Shown here: positions 36,907 to 48,556 of the stretch, piece after piece
Numbering within the stretch: position 1 is the first letter of the stretch
Layout of the letters: each line of letters begins with the position of its first letter
From: Fomes fomentarius
Lineage: Eukaryota > Basidiomycota > Agaricomycetes > Polyporales > Polyporaceae
Length of the DNA stretch: 64,000 nucleotides
Assembly (NCBI GenBank): GCA_022606135.1
Contig: JABYQN010000008.1
Location: 1,116,001 to 1,180,000, forward strand
Direction: 5' to 3'
Notes under the pieces: generated by a model
What the model was told of the DNA's origin: nothing
Databases searched by the model: none
What the model saw: only the letters and a program-made list of their open reading frames with translations
Made by a program: the position numbers and the translations under genes

Positions 36907-37290
36907 ATGGAGAGCCCTCAAGAACAATGTTGTGTTGCCTGCTGTGGAGGGCTTTGTAGGTTCTCAGAATGCGTCGATTGTCGGGATTCGATCGCTCAAT
37001 TGACCTATTACCAGGTGCCGCTTGCACAGAGGCATGCTCCATGTACTGCTTCACAAGTGCGTTCAGTCCCTCGACCTCTCCCTAGCACTCGAAGAAGCTC
37101 ACTCCTTATTACAACAATAGAGAGGTACGGTTCCGAGAGTACCAATCGGCAAGCCGGCTGCTGCGGCTCGTGCTTCAAGAAATCGTTTGACGAGGACGAG
37201 TTCGCCGATCGCCAAGCTGCAGGCAAGACAGTGAGCCAGCAACCACCCGCGCAGAATGGGATGTTGGACAAGCCGAGCTCGGTTTCTTGA
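36907..37290 (+). CDS. Small cysteine-rich protein, family member 1
   Basis: Unrecognised small protein of 86 residues in three exons (36907-36955, 37015-37056, 37121-37290). Both introns are phase 1, and the first splits a Cys codon. Visible Cys pattern: EQCCVACCGG, then LCAACTEACSMYC, then QAGCCGSCFKKSFDEDEF, followed by a polar Gln/Ala/Pro tail with no Cys. There is no signal peptide or long hydrophobic segment. The CC-rich N-terminus could be palmitoylated or bind metal; both are inferences. It is a clear paralogue of the gene at 54694 (exon 2 of 42 nt and exon 3 of 170 nt in both) and a distant one of the genes at 39382 and 57119. The start is the ATG nearest the conserved Cys block; a GTG one codon upstream is irrelevant. 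Confidence 0.72.
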   Translation: MESPQEQCCVACCGGLCRFSECVDCRDSIAQLTYYQVPLAQRHAPCTASQVRSVPRPLPSTRRSSLLITTIERYGSESTNRQAGCCGSCFKKSFDEDEFADRQAAGKTVSQQPPAQNGMLDKPSSVS

Positions 37291-37899
37291 TCTTCGATTC
37301 TATCCCTTCATCACGCGCTTCCCCACCTGATGGACTTGCAGAGGGTGATCTTGCTGTTTCCTTTCCAACCTCGCACTCAACTAACACCTACCATCGTAGA
37401 TGCTATGACGGACCTTGGGCTACAGTTGATGACTTGAATGAATGTTATTTGAAGTCTCCCTTTTCAGATAGAAATCTGTTTGTACTCGCACCGCGTACCT
37501 CGGACCATGAAAACCTTGAGAAGGACTGCACATGCGAAGCGCGGGACAACAGCTCCACCGTACTGGTTCTCGTTCTCCTGACGGCCCGTACGTCCATTGC
37601 ATATACGAACCCACTCCTGAAGCATGAGGGACCTTCGAGATAGGGTGCACCTCGGCATCCTTGGCTACGACGGGCGATCCGAGGCGTCCACAAGGGTCTG
37701 GGCTGCAGTGTGTCGAAGTTGCAACCTCAAGGGCATATAGATTGATGTAGACAGAAGTGCTTACCTCCGTCGCGGAAAGCATCTCAGTCGCGTAACGGTA
37801 TAGGCGCCTAGTGAGGGGAACGTGTATTAAGCGCCGTAGTCAGTATATTCATCCTGGCTACTACCACATAGTACTCTACTAAACCGCACTACATGTCTA
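37291..37899. other. Intergenic
   Basis: Spacer between cysteine-rich gene 1 and the mitochondrial-type gene on the same strand. No coding signal beyond random frames. Confidence 0.5.
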
Positions 37900-38917
37900 A
37901 TGGCCTCCCACGCAACCCTCAGAAATATCTCTAGACTGCAGACTGATGTTTTGAAACCGTACTCGCTCGCCAATAGACTGCACCGCGCACAGCTCACAGT
38001 CTACCCAACCGTCCACCTCCGCGCCATCTTCAAGTCCTATACCGTAACATCACGCGCACGGATTGACTCGTCGCCCAGCATCAATTCCCTCGCGGCCACC
38101 CAACTCATTAGCTCGCGGACGCTTACGACAACCCTTCCTCGAAGACGTACGAGCAGCGCAAGAGGCACTACTACTGACGAAGACCGACCAGACCTGTTCT
38201 ACCACCTCTTCGATCCACCAACTCCGCTATCGTCCGAAGTACCCATCTTTGCGATCTCCTTCCTTGATTCTCCCCCGCCATCAATATTATCCGCGTCCGT
38301 CATCGGTTGGCTGCCTGCTCTTGGACCTGGGGAGGGCGCGGGATTGAATGACTTTGTCGAGAATGGTACGTCCGACCCGAGTCATCACATTGTCGTGTGT
38401 GGGAGGGAGTAAAACCAGGCTGATCGAATCCCTGCGGGGTGTCCTTCCAGAACGTTTCAGAGAGGTCCTGCATGAAGCTATCCAGTCTGCGCTACATGAC
38501 GGGGCGGATGAGGTACAGAAGAATGGCGCAATCCAGATTCGGGAGGGGTGGATGCACATACATGGTACGCATTATGCACCTAGCCAGTACCCCGACATGG
38601 TGCTTATTTCTCATACGCCAATTGTTCCTAGACGACCGCAACATTCCCGCTCTAGGACGTATCGGCGACCCAGATGACATCATCGCGTCGGTACGTGTGG
38701 AAAATGGCGAGGTAAGACTTCCCAATTCTTCTCCTTCTTACTTGGCGTAAACGAATTGTATTATCATTAGATCCTAGCGGAAACGTACCAGCCCATGCCT
38801 TCCTACCGCCTATGTACATCCGACGGCGTCGTGCAGCTCACGGAGGGGCTTGCAGCCCGGCTTCTCGAGGTTCTCGAGACACGCGTGCGTGAGGAGCGAC
38901 ACCAGGAGCAGAGATGA
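37900..38917 (+). CDS. Conserved uncharacterised protein with mitochondrial-type N-terminus
   Basis: Four exons (37900-38365, 38451-38564, 38632-38711, 38771-38917) keep frame and give 268 residues. The first ~80 residues are rich in Ser, Arg and Leu with few acidic residues, like a mitochondrial targeting sequence. The rest reads RPDLFYHLFDPPTPLS, SASVIGWLPALGPG, REVLHEAIQSALHDG, EGWMHIHD, LGRIGDPDDIIASVRVENGE and LCTSDGVVQLTEGL. I believe this is a fungal conserved hypothetical, but I know no assigned function. The spacing and splice structure are regular and the gene looks intact. Its position between two cysteine-rich paralogues appears incidental. Confidence 0.8.
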
Positions 38918-39381
38918 CTAGGGAGGTATCGTGACTGATGGTATTATGGGACGAGGGAGACGGGCCACCAGGTGTGTATGCAGTTCTCTCCGAGCGGCTG
39001 ACTACCCCAACGTCTGTGAGTAAGTATATTCGTCGTGGTCTATCAGGGGACATCAGTGTACGATGAAGCTCCATTCCGAAACTAACTGACAAGGTACTAG
39101 CTTCAGGGGTGATACATCTGTATCTGCACGTTACAGATCACATAGTTCAGCAATCCCGTCAATTCGTGACACATGAAACTTCATTGCGCGAGTGCGCTGC
39201 CCGAGTAGCCCAATGACATTGTCAACACAGAAGCCCGCCCGTGCTTGACAAGTGCATCGCTCTCGCCGTTCCTCTCGCTGATTGCGTACCAGCGCCCTCC
39301 ATGCATTCGTACCGTCTCCTCTCCCGACCTCATGGTTATGTCAAAATAATGGCAGAGAGCGCAACTCGGTGTCGAGCTATC
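38918..39381. other. Intergenic between convergent genes
   Basis: 3' flanks of the mitochondrial-type gene (+) and cysteine-rich gene 2 (-). No gene seen. Confidence 0.5.
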
Positions 39382-39872
39382 CTAGGAACTCGACGGCCGC
39401 GGCCACTCTGAAGTCCGTGCTGTGAGTGGGACCTCCATGGAAGAGCGCGCACGTGGCTGCATGTCCACGTCGTTGTCATATGTGTCGTCTCTGCCCTTCA
39501 AGTTGCCCTCGGCGCGGATTTGGTCGACGGTGCGCTCAGGCTTGTCGTCGGACATGCCGCGCTTGCACGAGGAGCGCTCGTCCCTGTCGGCTTGGAGACC
39601 GCAGCAGTCTACCCGAAAGGGCGAAAGTAGGGGCGTCAGCATCCGAGATACATGCTTGGACTCGGACAATGTTTCGGCGGAGCTTGCAGTGGCACCGTGG
39701 TGGGGAAGTCACAGGATGGAGACTTACTGAAAGTCCATGTGTTGCCTGCATGTGCACACGGTCACCGTCAATGACATTCGTGCAAGGGATAGACTCCGCG
39801 ATCTCTGAACTCACCGCAGTCCCACCAGCAGGGTAAACAGACAACAGTCAAGCATTCTATGAATTCGCTCAT
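39382..39872 (-). CDS. Small cysteine-rich protein, family member 2
   Basis: Unrecognised protein of 100 residues in three exons on the minus strand (39872-39815, 39745-39728, 39608-39382), both introns phase 1. Exon 1 is 58 nt, the same length as in the member at 57119-58233, and encodes MSEFIECLTVVC and LPCWWDC. Exon 2 is only 18 nt, 24 nt shorter than the 42-nt exon of the other three members. Exon 3 begins CCGLQADRDERSSCKRGMSD followed by KPERTVDQIRAEG, which aligns with CKRAMTDDDFERTVEEIYGEG of member 4. The C-terminal tail is charged, then Ser/Pro-rich. It has no signal peptide. The microexon makes this model the least certain of the four. Confidence 0.6.
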
Positions 39873-41050
39873 CTTCCACTTTATGACGTTGATTCAATGG
39901 AGACAAATAGGAGGGAAAGCGAGTGGTTGGGATCGGAGTCTGGAAGCCGCGTTGGGGAGGTACATGAAGGTGAGCGTCTCCACTGGGAGTGCGGCGAGCC
40001 CGTGCGGGACCGCGTTTTCGTTGACTATGACAGATTGTCGCCCCGGTTGCAGTAGCAGGACGCTCACAGCATTGCAGAATACGTGCATACATGCACCGAA
40101 CATAGCTGCTTTCTTCGGTCGGATGCTGTGTTGCGACCTCCAGGAGCTGTGTTTGGGCATGGCCGCTGAGGCGCGCGGTGTAAGCATCGGAAAGAGATCA
40201 TCGTTGAATGTTATCAAAAGCCTCGGTACGTACGTCCTGCATTTCGGTGTAACCCACTCCCTGCTTGGTTCGTCTGGCGCGTTCACCAAGCGCACAGGAA
40301 TATCCGATCTCAGTATCCTGTCGCGTCTTCGTGACCGTGTGCGACGGCAATACGACGTTGCCACTGGAGTCCCCGCAGATCCTAACAGCCCCAATTGTTC
40401 TGAGACGCCTCCGGAACAAACCCCGTGTTGTTACGCTGTTGGCGCAGTGTGGGTTACTAGGCTCCTTCGTGAGCATCCTCCTGTCTGCCGCCTGCTGTGT
40501 AGCATCGTCGCCGACATTATGAGCATGCAAGAAACAGTGAGTAATCAATCTCTCGTTTACGCTACGGCTTGTTCAAAATTACTACAAAATACAGTAAGCG
40601 CTGTCGCACTTCCTGGACTCGCCGCCTAAAGTGGCGACCCTTACACTGTGCATTGGCGCCATGGGAATGACATTCGAGTGAGTGCTCCGTCTCCATACTC
40701 ATGTATTTGGCACACTGGTTGCTCTCTCCTGCATCTAACGGGCTCCAGGTAGAAGCTTCCGGGAGTCCCGGACGGGCACATTGCACAAGTCTGCGATCTG
40801 TCAAGGCCGAGGTGTAACAGCCGCCCATGCTTCACGTCGCTGCGGACATTCTGTCTCTCACATACCGACTGGCCACCGAACCTGCAGGCGTGTCATACAC
40901 CGATTGTGCGGCGTATAGTGCATGCTAATGGGCTATCTTGAATATATACTGCGAGCCCGTCATGTGTAGTAGGCTCTTTACACACGTCCCCCACCCTCCA
41001 CTTGCTACCACCCAACCCGACCCTTCCTCTTTGCCTTGTCTATCACGAAC
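39873..41050. other. Intergenic
   Basis: Spacer of about 1.2 kb between cysteine-rich gene 2 (-) and a secreted-protein gene (+). Frames on both strands give no domain. A TATA-like ATATATACT lies near 40941-40949, about 100 bp before the next ATG. Confidence 0.45.
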
Positions 41051-41551
41051 ATGCGTACGATCGGGGCTGCCGCTCTCACTATTGCTCTATTGGCCTGGCC
41101 AAGGTGCGTCGACCTTCAATTTTATGGTTCTCTGATGTATACTCATTCTTATGGGCATGCCAGCCATGGCCCTTCCCTATCAGCCGCTCAAGCGTTCGAA
41201 CGCCATCCGGGAAGAGGCTTCATCCGCATCAGACATTGTGTATGTGCCCTCATCCCATTTCTTGCCCATCCCCTCCGGGGTTCTGATGGGTCCCGCGATT
41301 AGCACGACGCCGACGAGTCCCGCAACCAGGACGACACCGACTTCCATAGGAATCGTGATAACCGCCGACACTATCCAATCAGGAGCTCACGCTTCCCCAA
41401 CGGGAATTCCAGTCACGCCTGTCTACGACTTGACGACTGGGATCCCGGGCCCAATCACGACACCCGCCCCAGTGGTCCCAGCGACTCGCACCAGGTCGGT
41501 TGTAATACGACCGCCGTCTGCACTCTCGCCTGTCAAGAGTCTCTTCCTTAG
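41051..41551 (+). CDS. Putative small secreted protein
   Basis: Three exons (41051-41103, 41164-41239, 41303-41551) join in frame to 125 residues. The N-terminus (MRTIGAAALTIALLAW) followed by SHGPSLSAAQA resembles a signal peptide with a cleavage site near residue 28. The mature part is Arg/Asp/Asn-rich and hydrophilic (DADESRNQDDTDFHRNRDN) and ends with a Cys cluster, CNTTAVCTLACQ. No family recognised. The alternative is a Ser/Thr/Pro-rich frame over the same exon 3 DNA (start about 41151), which cannot be linked to the signal peptide in phase. A TATA-like box sits about 100 bp upstream. Confidence 0.5.
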
Positions 41552-42240
41552 AACCGTATAAGTTGTCGCCCGGCCGCCCGTCCGTACTGTCGTCGGTGTC
41601 AGAAGCGTGGGGCTGAGGTTGAATTGCTATTTGCATCCTGCTTGCATCCGTTGTTTCTGGTCATCGGGACATACGAACGCAATCTGTAGATGATTGTTGG
41701 TGGAGGACAGTGGAGGACGTTGCTGATCATGCCGAAAAGATGGTAGTTGATCCTTTCTTATCGGAGGACCCAAGCAGAGGGCTTTGGACCACTCCAATAC
41801 TTGAGTACAAGTGCTTTCGTGATTAAGTACGTCCGCGCGTGACCAAAGGGTATGCATTTGTGACTTCATATGGAAAAGGCGACGGATGATGCCTTTTTGC
41901 ATTGGCGGCGTCGCGGCAAGACCTCATGACACGTGGTGTGGGTCATGCATCATAAGTATATCCCTCCGAGCGGCAGCTTGGCCTTAGCTGACGAGCCGAC
42001 CAAGGCGGGGCAATTAAGTACTAGTATACAACGCATGCTCAGCGCATTTTGCCTGCAGCACTTCCCAATGCCATCGTTCGGTGCTCTGACTAGTGGCAGC
42101 TCGGTCGCCCAAGCACGCTCTTACTGACCAGGTACGTCGTGTAGCTACAATGCGCCAGGCCGTTAAACCGACAGGAAGTTCCGAGTTCAGACAACGACTT
42201 CCGGCCGCGGCATCTCTAGGCGTGGTACTACCTGGTGGCC
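41552..42240. other. Intergenic
   Basis: No gene seen between the putative secreted protein and the DUF6534 gene. Confidence 0.5.
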
Positions 42241-44637
42241 ATGACTAACTATCACGATCCTGTTCACAATCTGCCTGTGGTTCCTGTTGCGCATGCAGTA
42301 CTCGCAGAAACATCAGGTGGCTCTACAGGCATCAAGCTTCCTCCACTACACAACACTTTGGGAGCCTTGTACTTGGGGACGATATTCAGCATAATGTGCG
42401 TGCGCTTGTCTCCGAGTCACTTGTCGTGATCGATCTCTATCCTGAACCTTGGGGGTTGACGTGGACAGATTATATGGTTGTACGTTGAACCAGACGTACA
42501 GATACTTCCGGTTATACCCGAAGGACTTTGCTCTGCTCAAGGGCCTCGTACGTTGGGCCTTTCTCCGAAGAGTAAATTGAACCATCTACTTATGGATTGT
42601 CCACAGGTGATCATACTCTGGTAAACACCGCTTACGCCACAGCAGCACCAGCAACCGCTAATACTTGCCAATACTTCTGCATCTATAGCATATCCGACAC
42701 GATCCACACCATATCCACGGCTGCCGCATGGTACGTCGCAGCCATGTCACCTATCGTAGAATATTCTGCTGAAAGTAGATTGTAGCTATTTTCGCATGAT
42801 CACACTCTTTCTTCTTCCGCAGAACCTGACTATCGGACACTGGTCAGTCTCAGTGTCTCCATCCCATTTCAAGGCGCACTCACGCTCAAGACTCTCAATG
42901 CGTGCCCATTCTACAGGTCTACTCGCGTATGTTTCAATTACTGTTAGCTTACATGAGCCGCTCGCTGATCGGTTCACGTAGTTGATAACTCCGCTCACGG
43001 TAAGCACTTCACATGTAATCGAATGAGCTAGAATGACGGAGGTCTCGCATACGGCTCGTAGATCATTACGATCCTTGCATGTCAAAGGTGCGTGCTGGTC
43101 TATCTCCGCTGGACCCATAGCGCTCAACACCACTCCACAGCTTCTATGTCCATAGGGTCTGGATGAGTGAGTTTCCTCACGCGGTCTCAACGTCTTGCTT
43201 CTCATGACCACTACTGGAACCAGTTGGACCACGCTACCGAAGTATTCGGATCATTGTCTTCATAGCGGTACGTGATTCTCGCCCTTAACGCCCTAGAGAT
43301 CTACTGCTGAACAAGTATCAGATATTCTGCATGGTCGTCTTCTTCGGTGAGTCTGGTTCTGGACTGCTCCTCGACTATGGATCCTCTCTTTGACCCCACC
43401 TCGTATCATGGAAATAGGGTTTGGCTGTGGTCAGTTGCCCTCGTGTCCTATTATTTGTGATCATGTCTCTGACTCCGAATGTTATAGCCATCACTGTGGA
43501 GGGGTGCGCCATCGACTCCAAATGTGGATCTTTGCTTGATACTGACACCCTACGTGATGGATAGATTCAAGCGGGATCTTGAACAGTTCAAACACGTCAC
43601 GGTAAGCATTTCGGCCTTCATATTCGCAGTATCTGACACAAGACCTCTTTTACACTCAGTGGATGGTTTCGATCTTCTATGGCGTAGCAGTTCTGGTCGA
43701 TATACTACTAACTACTACCCTGATTGCCGTGCTCCTGAAGAGTCGCACAGGCTTCAGACGGTCAGTGCGCATTCCCTCTACCCATAGCTATACTAACACA
43801 ATTATACACGCTCAGGACGGACTCGGCAATCGAGGTACTCATTCTTTACAGCATCAACACCGGTGCATCTCTCTCGCCCTCCTTTCATTCCACACGTTGC
43901 TCACAGTGCGAGAACAGGTCTCCTCACAAGTATCGTCGGCTTGGTCTGCTTCGTATTCGTGCGTGGACCGTTGCGATGCATCACGTCTATATCGCATGCT
44001 CATGGAACTGTTCCTCTCAGGCGATCATTATCCCCGGCAACTTGGTCTACATCGGAGTCAGCATCATCGGCACAAAGCTCTACGCTAATTCAGTCCTTGC
44101 CGTGTACGCCTTTCTCCCTCCCTTCAACTCTTCAACCCTCCACTCTCTATCCATGCGTCCCTGTGTTTCTCCGTCATTCCATTCTAGCTGATACTGATAT
44201 CCACCTAACCCGCAGCTTGAACTCGCGGAGAGCACTGTCGAATCGGCTCATGGAGCGCTTCGAGATGGGCTCCTTCGAGGCGTATATCGGCCAGACACGG
44301 CGAAGACCACACACGAGTGAAGAGTCAGACTCTGAGGTGGTTGATATGACGGACGGTGCGAGGACTCGTGGCCAGGTGCGTCGTTCGTCCTTGCATACTC
44401 TCCCTGAACCCCTCACATGAAACCCCCTTCTGCTGACCGCATGCTCGGTAGCTCTCGACGCACATCAGCTTCGCCACCCCGCAGGCGGCGACCGAGAACG
44501 CGACGTCGATGAATCCTAGCACGACCGGGGATTGCAAGGGTGGATACGGGGATCTGAAGGACAAGAACATCGATGGCCCGGAGCGCATATCGTCGGAGGT
44601 GCGAACCGAGCCGAAGGTTGACGTTGTGGACAGATGA
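42241..44637 (+). CDS. DUF6534-type seven-helix membrane protein, possibly damaged
   Basis: Many-exon gene resembling the large Agaricomycete family of seven-helix DUF6534 proteins, whose function is unknown. Recognisable parts in order: NTLGALYLGTIFSI (helix 1), YGCTLNQTYRYFRLYPKD, DTIHTISTAAAWY, LTIGHWSVSVS, FYVHRVWM, RSIRIIVFIA, WMVSIFYGVAVLVDILLTTT, DSAIEVLILYSINTGLLTS, NLVYIGVSIIGTKLYANSVL, and a Ser/Thr-rich tail ending PKVDVVDR. Early exons (42241-42395, 42469-42547) join in frame, but a 14-nt exon (42607-42620) is required next. Around 42860 the family-like sequence jumps frame (HWSVSVS then IPFQGALT), so the gene may be frameshifted there or spliced in a way I missed. An exon-like frame at 44715-44827 (PPEKYLKEWHSPEENKDVG) may be an alternative C-terminus. 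Confidence 0.65.
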
Positions 44638-45235
44638 TTATGACTTCAATAGTCTATTCTCTATAGCTGTACTCTCTTCAAAATACCTTCGCGAGTCTCC
44701 TTTAATCCACTCAGGTGCCTCACCGCCGGAGAAGTACCTCAAGGAGTGGCACTCTCCCGAGGAGAACAAGGACGTCGGCGCCGCTTTCGTGAACGTCTTT
44801 CCGCCCATGGATTACATGAGTGTGTGACACGATCCTCGATAGCCTACATGCTTCGCTTATGCTCAGTCGATGTTGCGGCGCAGATATTATTGCCTTTCGT
44901 CGTAGGCGGCAAACATACGCGTCATTAGGTTGGCAGGGGCGGGACCACGCTTTCTTTGACGGATTGTTGCAATTCTACCGTCAGGGCACTCACAGCGTTG
45001 CAACATTGTTTCAAATGTAGGTGCAGTTGAGCATACATCATGATTCGGGCATATGCTGTATGGTGTGGCAGTCGTACTGCTGCAGTGACCATTCGAAACT
45101 CATAGGTCAACAACGGAGAACATGATTCATTGTGTATGGGAGGCGGCATTGACAAACTCTTCGAGAATATCATACATTCCATATGTCATTACTCCTACTA
45201 TGTGTGGCACTTTACGAGCCAGCTCTCCTTTACTA
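44638..45235. other. Intergenic between DUF6534 gene and P450 A
   Basis: 3' flanks of convergent genes. A short coding-like frame at 44715-44827 is described under the DUF6534 gene. The stretch near 45180-45235 is homologous to the 3' flanks of P450 B and of the inverted copy at the window end. Confidence 0.5.
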
Positions 45236-47365
45236 CTAGGCAACGGGACTGTCGTCGCTCGCCGCCTGCGCCAAAATCAATGCTTCCGCGCTCGCAGAGC
45301 GCGGCTTGATAGTGCAACGACAGTCCTCCGGATGGCTGTGAAGTTCAACACGTTGTCACAAAGCGTCGAAAAGGGTCGTTCAGAACGCACCTGATTATTC
45401 CGTCCGTCATCTTCGGCACATTCCTGATCACATTCCCCCGCTCATCCAAAGGAGGCGAGATATCGAAGACGTGCAGTGCCGCAGCAACGTTGATGAACAT
45501 CGCTGCCTCTGCGAAGTAGCGTCCTGGGCAAATCCTACAAGCCCTTTAGTTGCAAGGATGCCCTGTGAAAGACATGAACACGCACCGCCTACCGAACCCG
45601 AACGTGAATGCTGCTGGGTCGCGCACGCTCGGATCGAGTGCCCCATCCTTGATGTAACGTTCTGGACGGAACGTCTCTGGATCTTCGAACACTTCTGGAT
45701 CGTGCATGCAAGCCCTAGAAGATGGTTCGATGAGTGAAGTTAGTGAGGTGCTTGGCATTGATATCGACGTCTCGTGATACTGACCATATGTTTGGCATTA
45801 GAACGGTACCCGCAGGAATGAGATATCCGCGTAGTTCCAGATCCTCCGTTGTGCCATGTGGTACTCCAGTCGGCACAGCAGGAATCCAGCGTTGTGCTTC
45901 TTTGATGATCGCACTTACGTAGACAAGAGACTTCTCGTCATCGAAGTCTGGAAGACGGTTAGGCCCGACGACCGCATCGAGTTCCGCATGTGCCTTTTTC
46001 AGAACATCGGGGTATAGCGACATGGCGAGGAACACTGTCTTCAGTGTGGAAAATGTCTGTGGTAGTGACTATCTATGAGCAATCATGATGATACAATATC
46101 AACAAATAAGGCACGAACCGTATCCGACCCAGCTGGACAGGTTCATTGTGAACGTGGGATGCGATTTACTTTACGTGAACAAGGACCGCTTACCTTCGAA
46201 AGCAACTGCCCCCACGTTCCCCACAATCTCCTCTTCCTCCGCTAACTTGGCTCCCTCAACGTCAGTGCGATAGATCCCTTCGAGAAGCCGTGCGGTGACT
46301 GATGGTGCGACTTCGCCCCGCTCCTGCATGACGAGAGCATGACACGTTCGATGTGAGTCCAGTCATGGCGTTCTGGCCGCCTTTTCCACTCACCATCGAC
46401 AGTTTAACCCGGGTCACTGGGGCAACCTTGAGGTCGTCGGACGCCTCTCGCCACTCCGCAAACTTCTTTTGGAATCCCGCGCCGGGAACGAACGCTGGGA
46501 CATACTGTAGAAAAGGCAGGAATTCGACCAGGAACGCTCCCGGCACGGTTGATTCTAGAGCACCCTCCAAGGCTTTCTCAACCTTCTTGATCCATTCGTC
46601 GTTCTCATCGGTCGCATCTATATCGTATAGAATCTTGAGGAGGGTCGCCGAGAACGAGCTGTGAGGAATAGTGAGTCAACGTGGGCTACAAGGAAACTGT
46701 CATGAAATGATGCAAACGTACTATCGTAGGTGCTCCTTAAGCTCATTAGGTGTCTGAAGCACCTTCCTAAGGAATTTGCCTGCCATGGCGCGCTGGACCG
46801 CACGGTACTCTATGCCGGCCTGTGGTCTGAAGTATTGCCAGAAAGCACGACGATGTCTTCTCCACCCATCGCCATATGGCATGAAACCCAGATTAAAGTC
46901 ATTTCCTGTCCTGGGTGTAATTTTGAGATCGAAACGGCAGAGCAGAATGGAGGGTATGACATACAGTTCGAACATGTGACTATGGGGCCTGTCCGATGTG
47001 ATGGCGGATCGCTTCTCGAGGCATTCTTGGATCACATCCGCACTTCCAAGGACGATGAAAGACGAGTTGAAGACTCGGAAATGAAGTACATCCCCTACGA
47101 GAGGACACAGAGAGTCAGTGGTTATGTGCGAAGCAGTGAGATGCTGGAAGAGTCTTGTCTCACCGTATATAGCGCAAAGGGACCGAAAATGGACCCACCG
47201 CTGCGATTTGGGTATATCGAATAGGTTACCAAGGACAGGAAGCCCTGGGGGACCAGGAGGCCACGGCAGCCGGCGAACTCGACGATATTGGCGAATGGAC
47301 AGGACGAGAGCGGTCAAGACGGCTAGATACAAGATAGAGATGAATGGCCCAGAGAAAGACTCCAT
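45236..47365 (-). CDS. Cytochrome P450 A (OrdA-like microsomal monooxygenase)
   Basis: Heme-thiolate monooxygenase of the endoplasmic reticulum; substrate unknown. The N-terminal anchor FISILYLAVLTALVLS is followed by the hinge WPPGPPGLPVLGN. The I-helix motif AGSDT (about 46135) is split from TFSTLKTVFLAM by an intron. ExxR appears as KEAQRW (about 45900), the PERF region as FRPERYI, and the heme loop as FGFGRR-ICPGRYFAEAA, split by an intron at about 45540-45590. The C-terminus SHPEDCRC and IKPRSASAEALILAQA stops at 45236. About nine exons, all motifs intact, and no disruption found. It is near-identical to P450 B and shares its promoter and 3' flank, so the two arose by recent duplication. 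It is annotated as OrdA-like from sequence character; CYP family number not assigned. Confidence 0.9.
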
Positions 47366-47410
47366 GAGGACGGGTGTTCGTGCTGTGGGAGTACTCTATC
47401 GCACCATGGC

Positions 47411-47418
47411 TATATACT
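47411..47418 (-). promoter_or_regulatory. TATA box of P450 A
   Basis: TATATA-like element in the context CCAGTATATAGCCATGGTG on the minus strand, about 45-50 bp upstream of the start codon. The same context precedes P450 B. Confidence 0.55.
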
Positions 47419-47458
47419 GGCACGGGTGCTTAGGGATGAATACTGGCACCAGACAGTG

Positions 47459-47825
47459 TGAGAGCTGGTAGCGGTGAGGAATGACAATCAGTTCCCATGC
47501 GCTACAATGTATAGAGAGAGTTGACCATTGCTGTACCAATAACTCACATGAGCTCCATGAGATGACTCATCTAGCGACTCGGAAACGAACAGATGCTCAG
47601 GTGCGCGGCGGACCGTTAAAGTTGGTTCTCCGGCAACTACAAGGTGTTCGGCATGCCGGTAAGTATAGAACAAAGGGTCGAACTTGTCAAGATAGCTGTC
47701 GCCAGCCCCCGGGGGATGATAAGATTGGAGTAACAGGAGATGCTGCGTGCTATCACGGGTCCACGGCTGGGAGTAAATACCCCGGTTATCTTCATAACAG
47801 CTCGCACTTTTCAGGACGTGGGGAG
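47459..47825. repeat. Duplicated P450 5' flank (copy A)
   Basis: Homologous to 50796-51185 upstream of P450 B, with indels. It shows that the duplication unit includes several hundred bp of promoter-proximal DNA as well as the gene. Confidence 0.75.
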
Positions 47826-47860
47826 CCGCCCTGGAGCTATGCGGCAGCGCAGACAGTGCC

Positions 47861-48051
47861 AGTATTACAACAACCCAATCCTTAGCGGCTGCAGGGAACA
47901 ACAACGTCAGTAATGCTCTTACTTTCATCAGGACACCGCAATGATCGAAGGGATAGAGGATAGGGGGGAGATGAAATTGGATTGGGCTCGAATCCACCTC
48001 CTGCGTGTTGGCGTACTGGGCCCTGGCCCAATTCGGCAATATCGAATGTCG
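47861..48051. repeat. Dispersed repeat: truncated copy of the PH-domain gene
   Basis: About 190 bp matching 34022-34220 in the same orientation. On the minus strand it keeps the coding stretch ILYPFDHCGVLMK, the complete 34-bp intron and the first eight codons of the next exon, which then meet a stop. It retains the intron, so it was copied at DNA level, not from mRNA. It sits between the duplicated upstream flank of P450 A and the 3' end of P450 B, so it may mark a rearrangement breakpoint. Confidence 0.85.
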
Positions 48052-48556
48052 TTTGACCCACTTAGAGACGTCTACATGAACAAGGCAGAGACGTTTGAAT
48101 CTGTCACAGGTCACAGGTTCAGCATCATTTACTCTTAAGTAGGCCAGGGTTCCGTGACCTGGTTCCACTATCGTGCATTGCTGAAAGGTATAGGATAGCT
48201 GTATGCAGGGAACGATGGAGCGCCAGTCAGGGTGTCTGGCTGGATAGTATGTGCGCGCGAAGTGACTAGGCCTGTGCAGATGTAATAGCCTTTCGTAAAA
48301 AATTCGTTGTAGTGGGCCGGATTCGGCGCTTTCTTCCAAGACGGATTATTGCAGTTCCAGCGCCAGGACGCTCACCGTGACAGCGCTGCAACATCTGTTT
48401 CAAATGTACTAGGTGAAATTGAGCATACTTTCGGGCATATGCTGTGTCGTTCAGGACTCAGAGGTCAAATTGCCTCAAGGTCATTGGAAATCGGTGTGTC
48501 ACTTATTTCTATTCTCTATCTGTGGCACTTGATGGGCCAGCTTTCCTTTACTATTA
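48052..48556. other. Intergenic between the PH-gene fragment and P450 B
   Basis: No gene seen. The last ~80 bp (about 48475-48556) are homologous to the 3' flank of P450 A. Confidence 0.45.

Noticed and set aside
47488..48339. A 283-codon minus-strand open frame between P450 A and B as a novel protein
   Set aside because: It is composite: duplicated P450 upstream flank plus the transplanted PH-gene fragment read through its intron. It has no independent coding signal.
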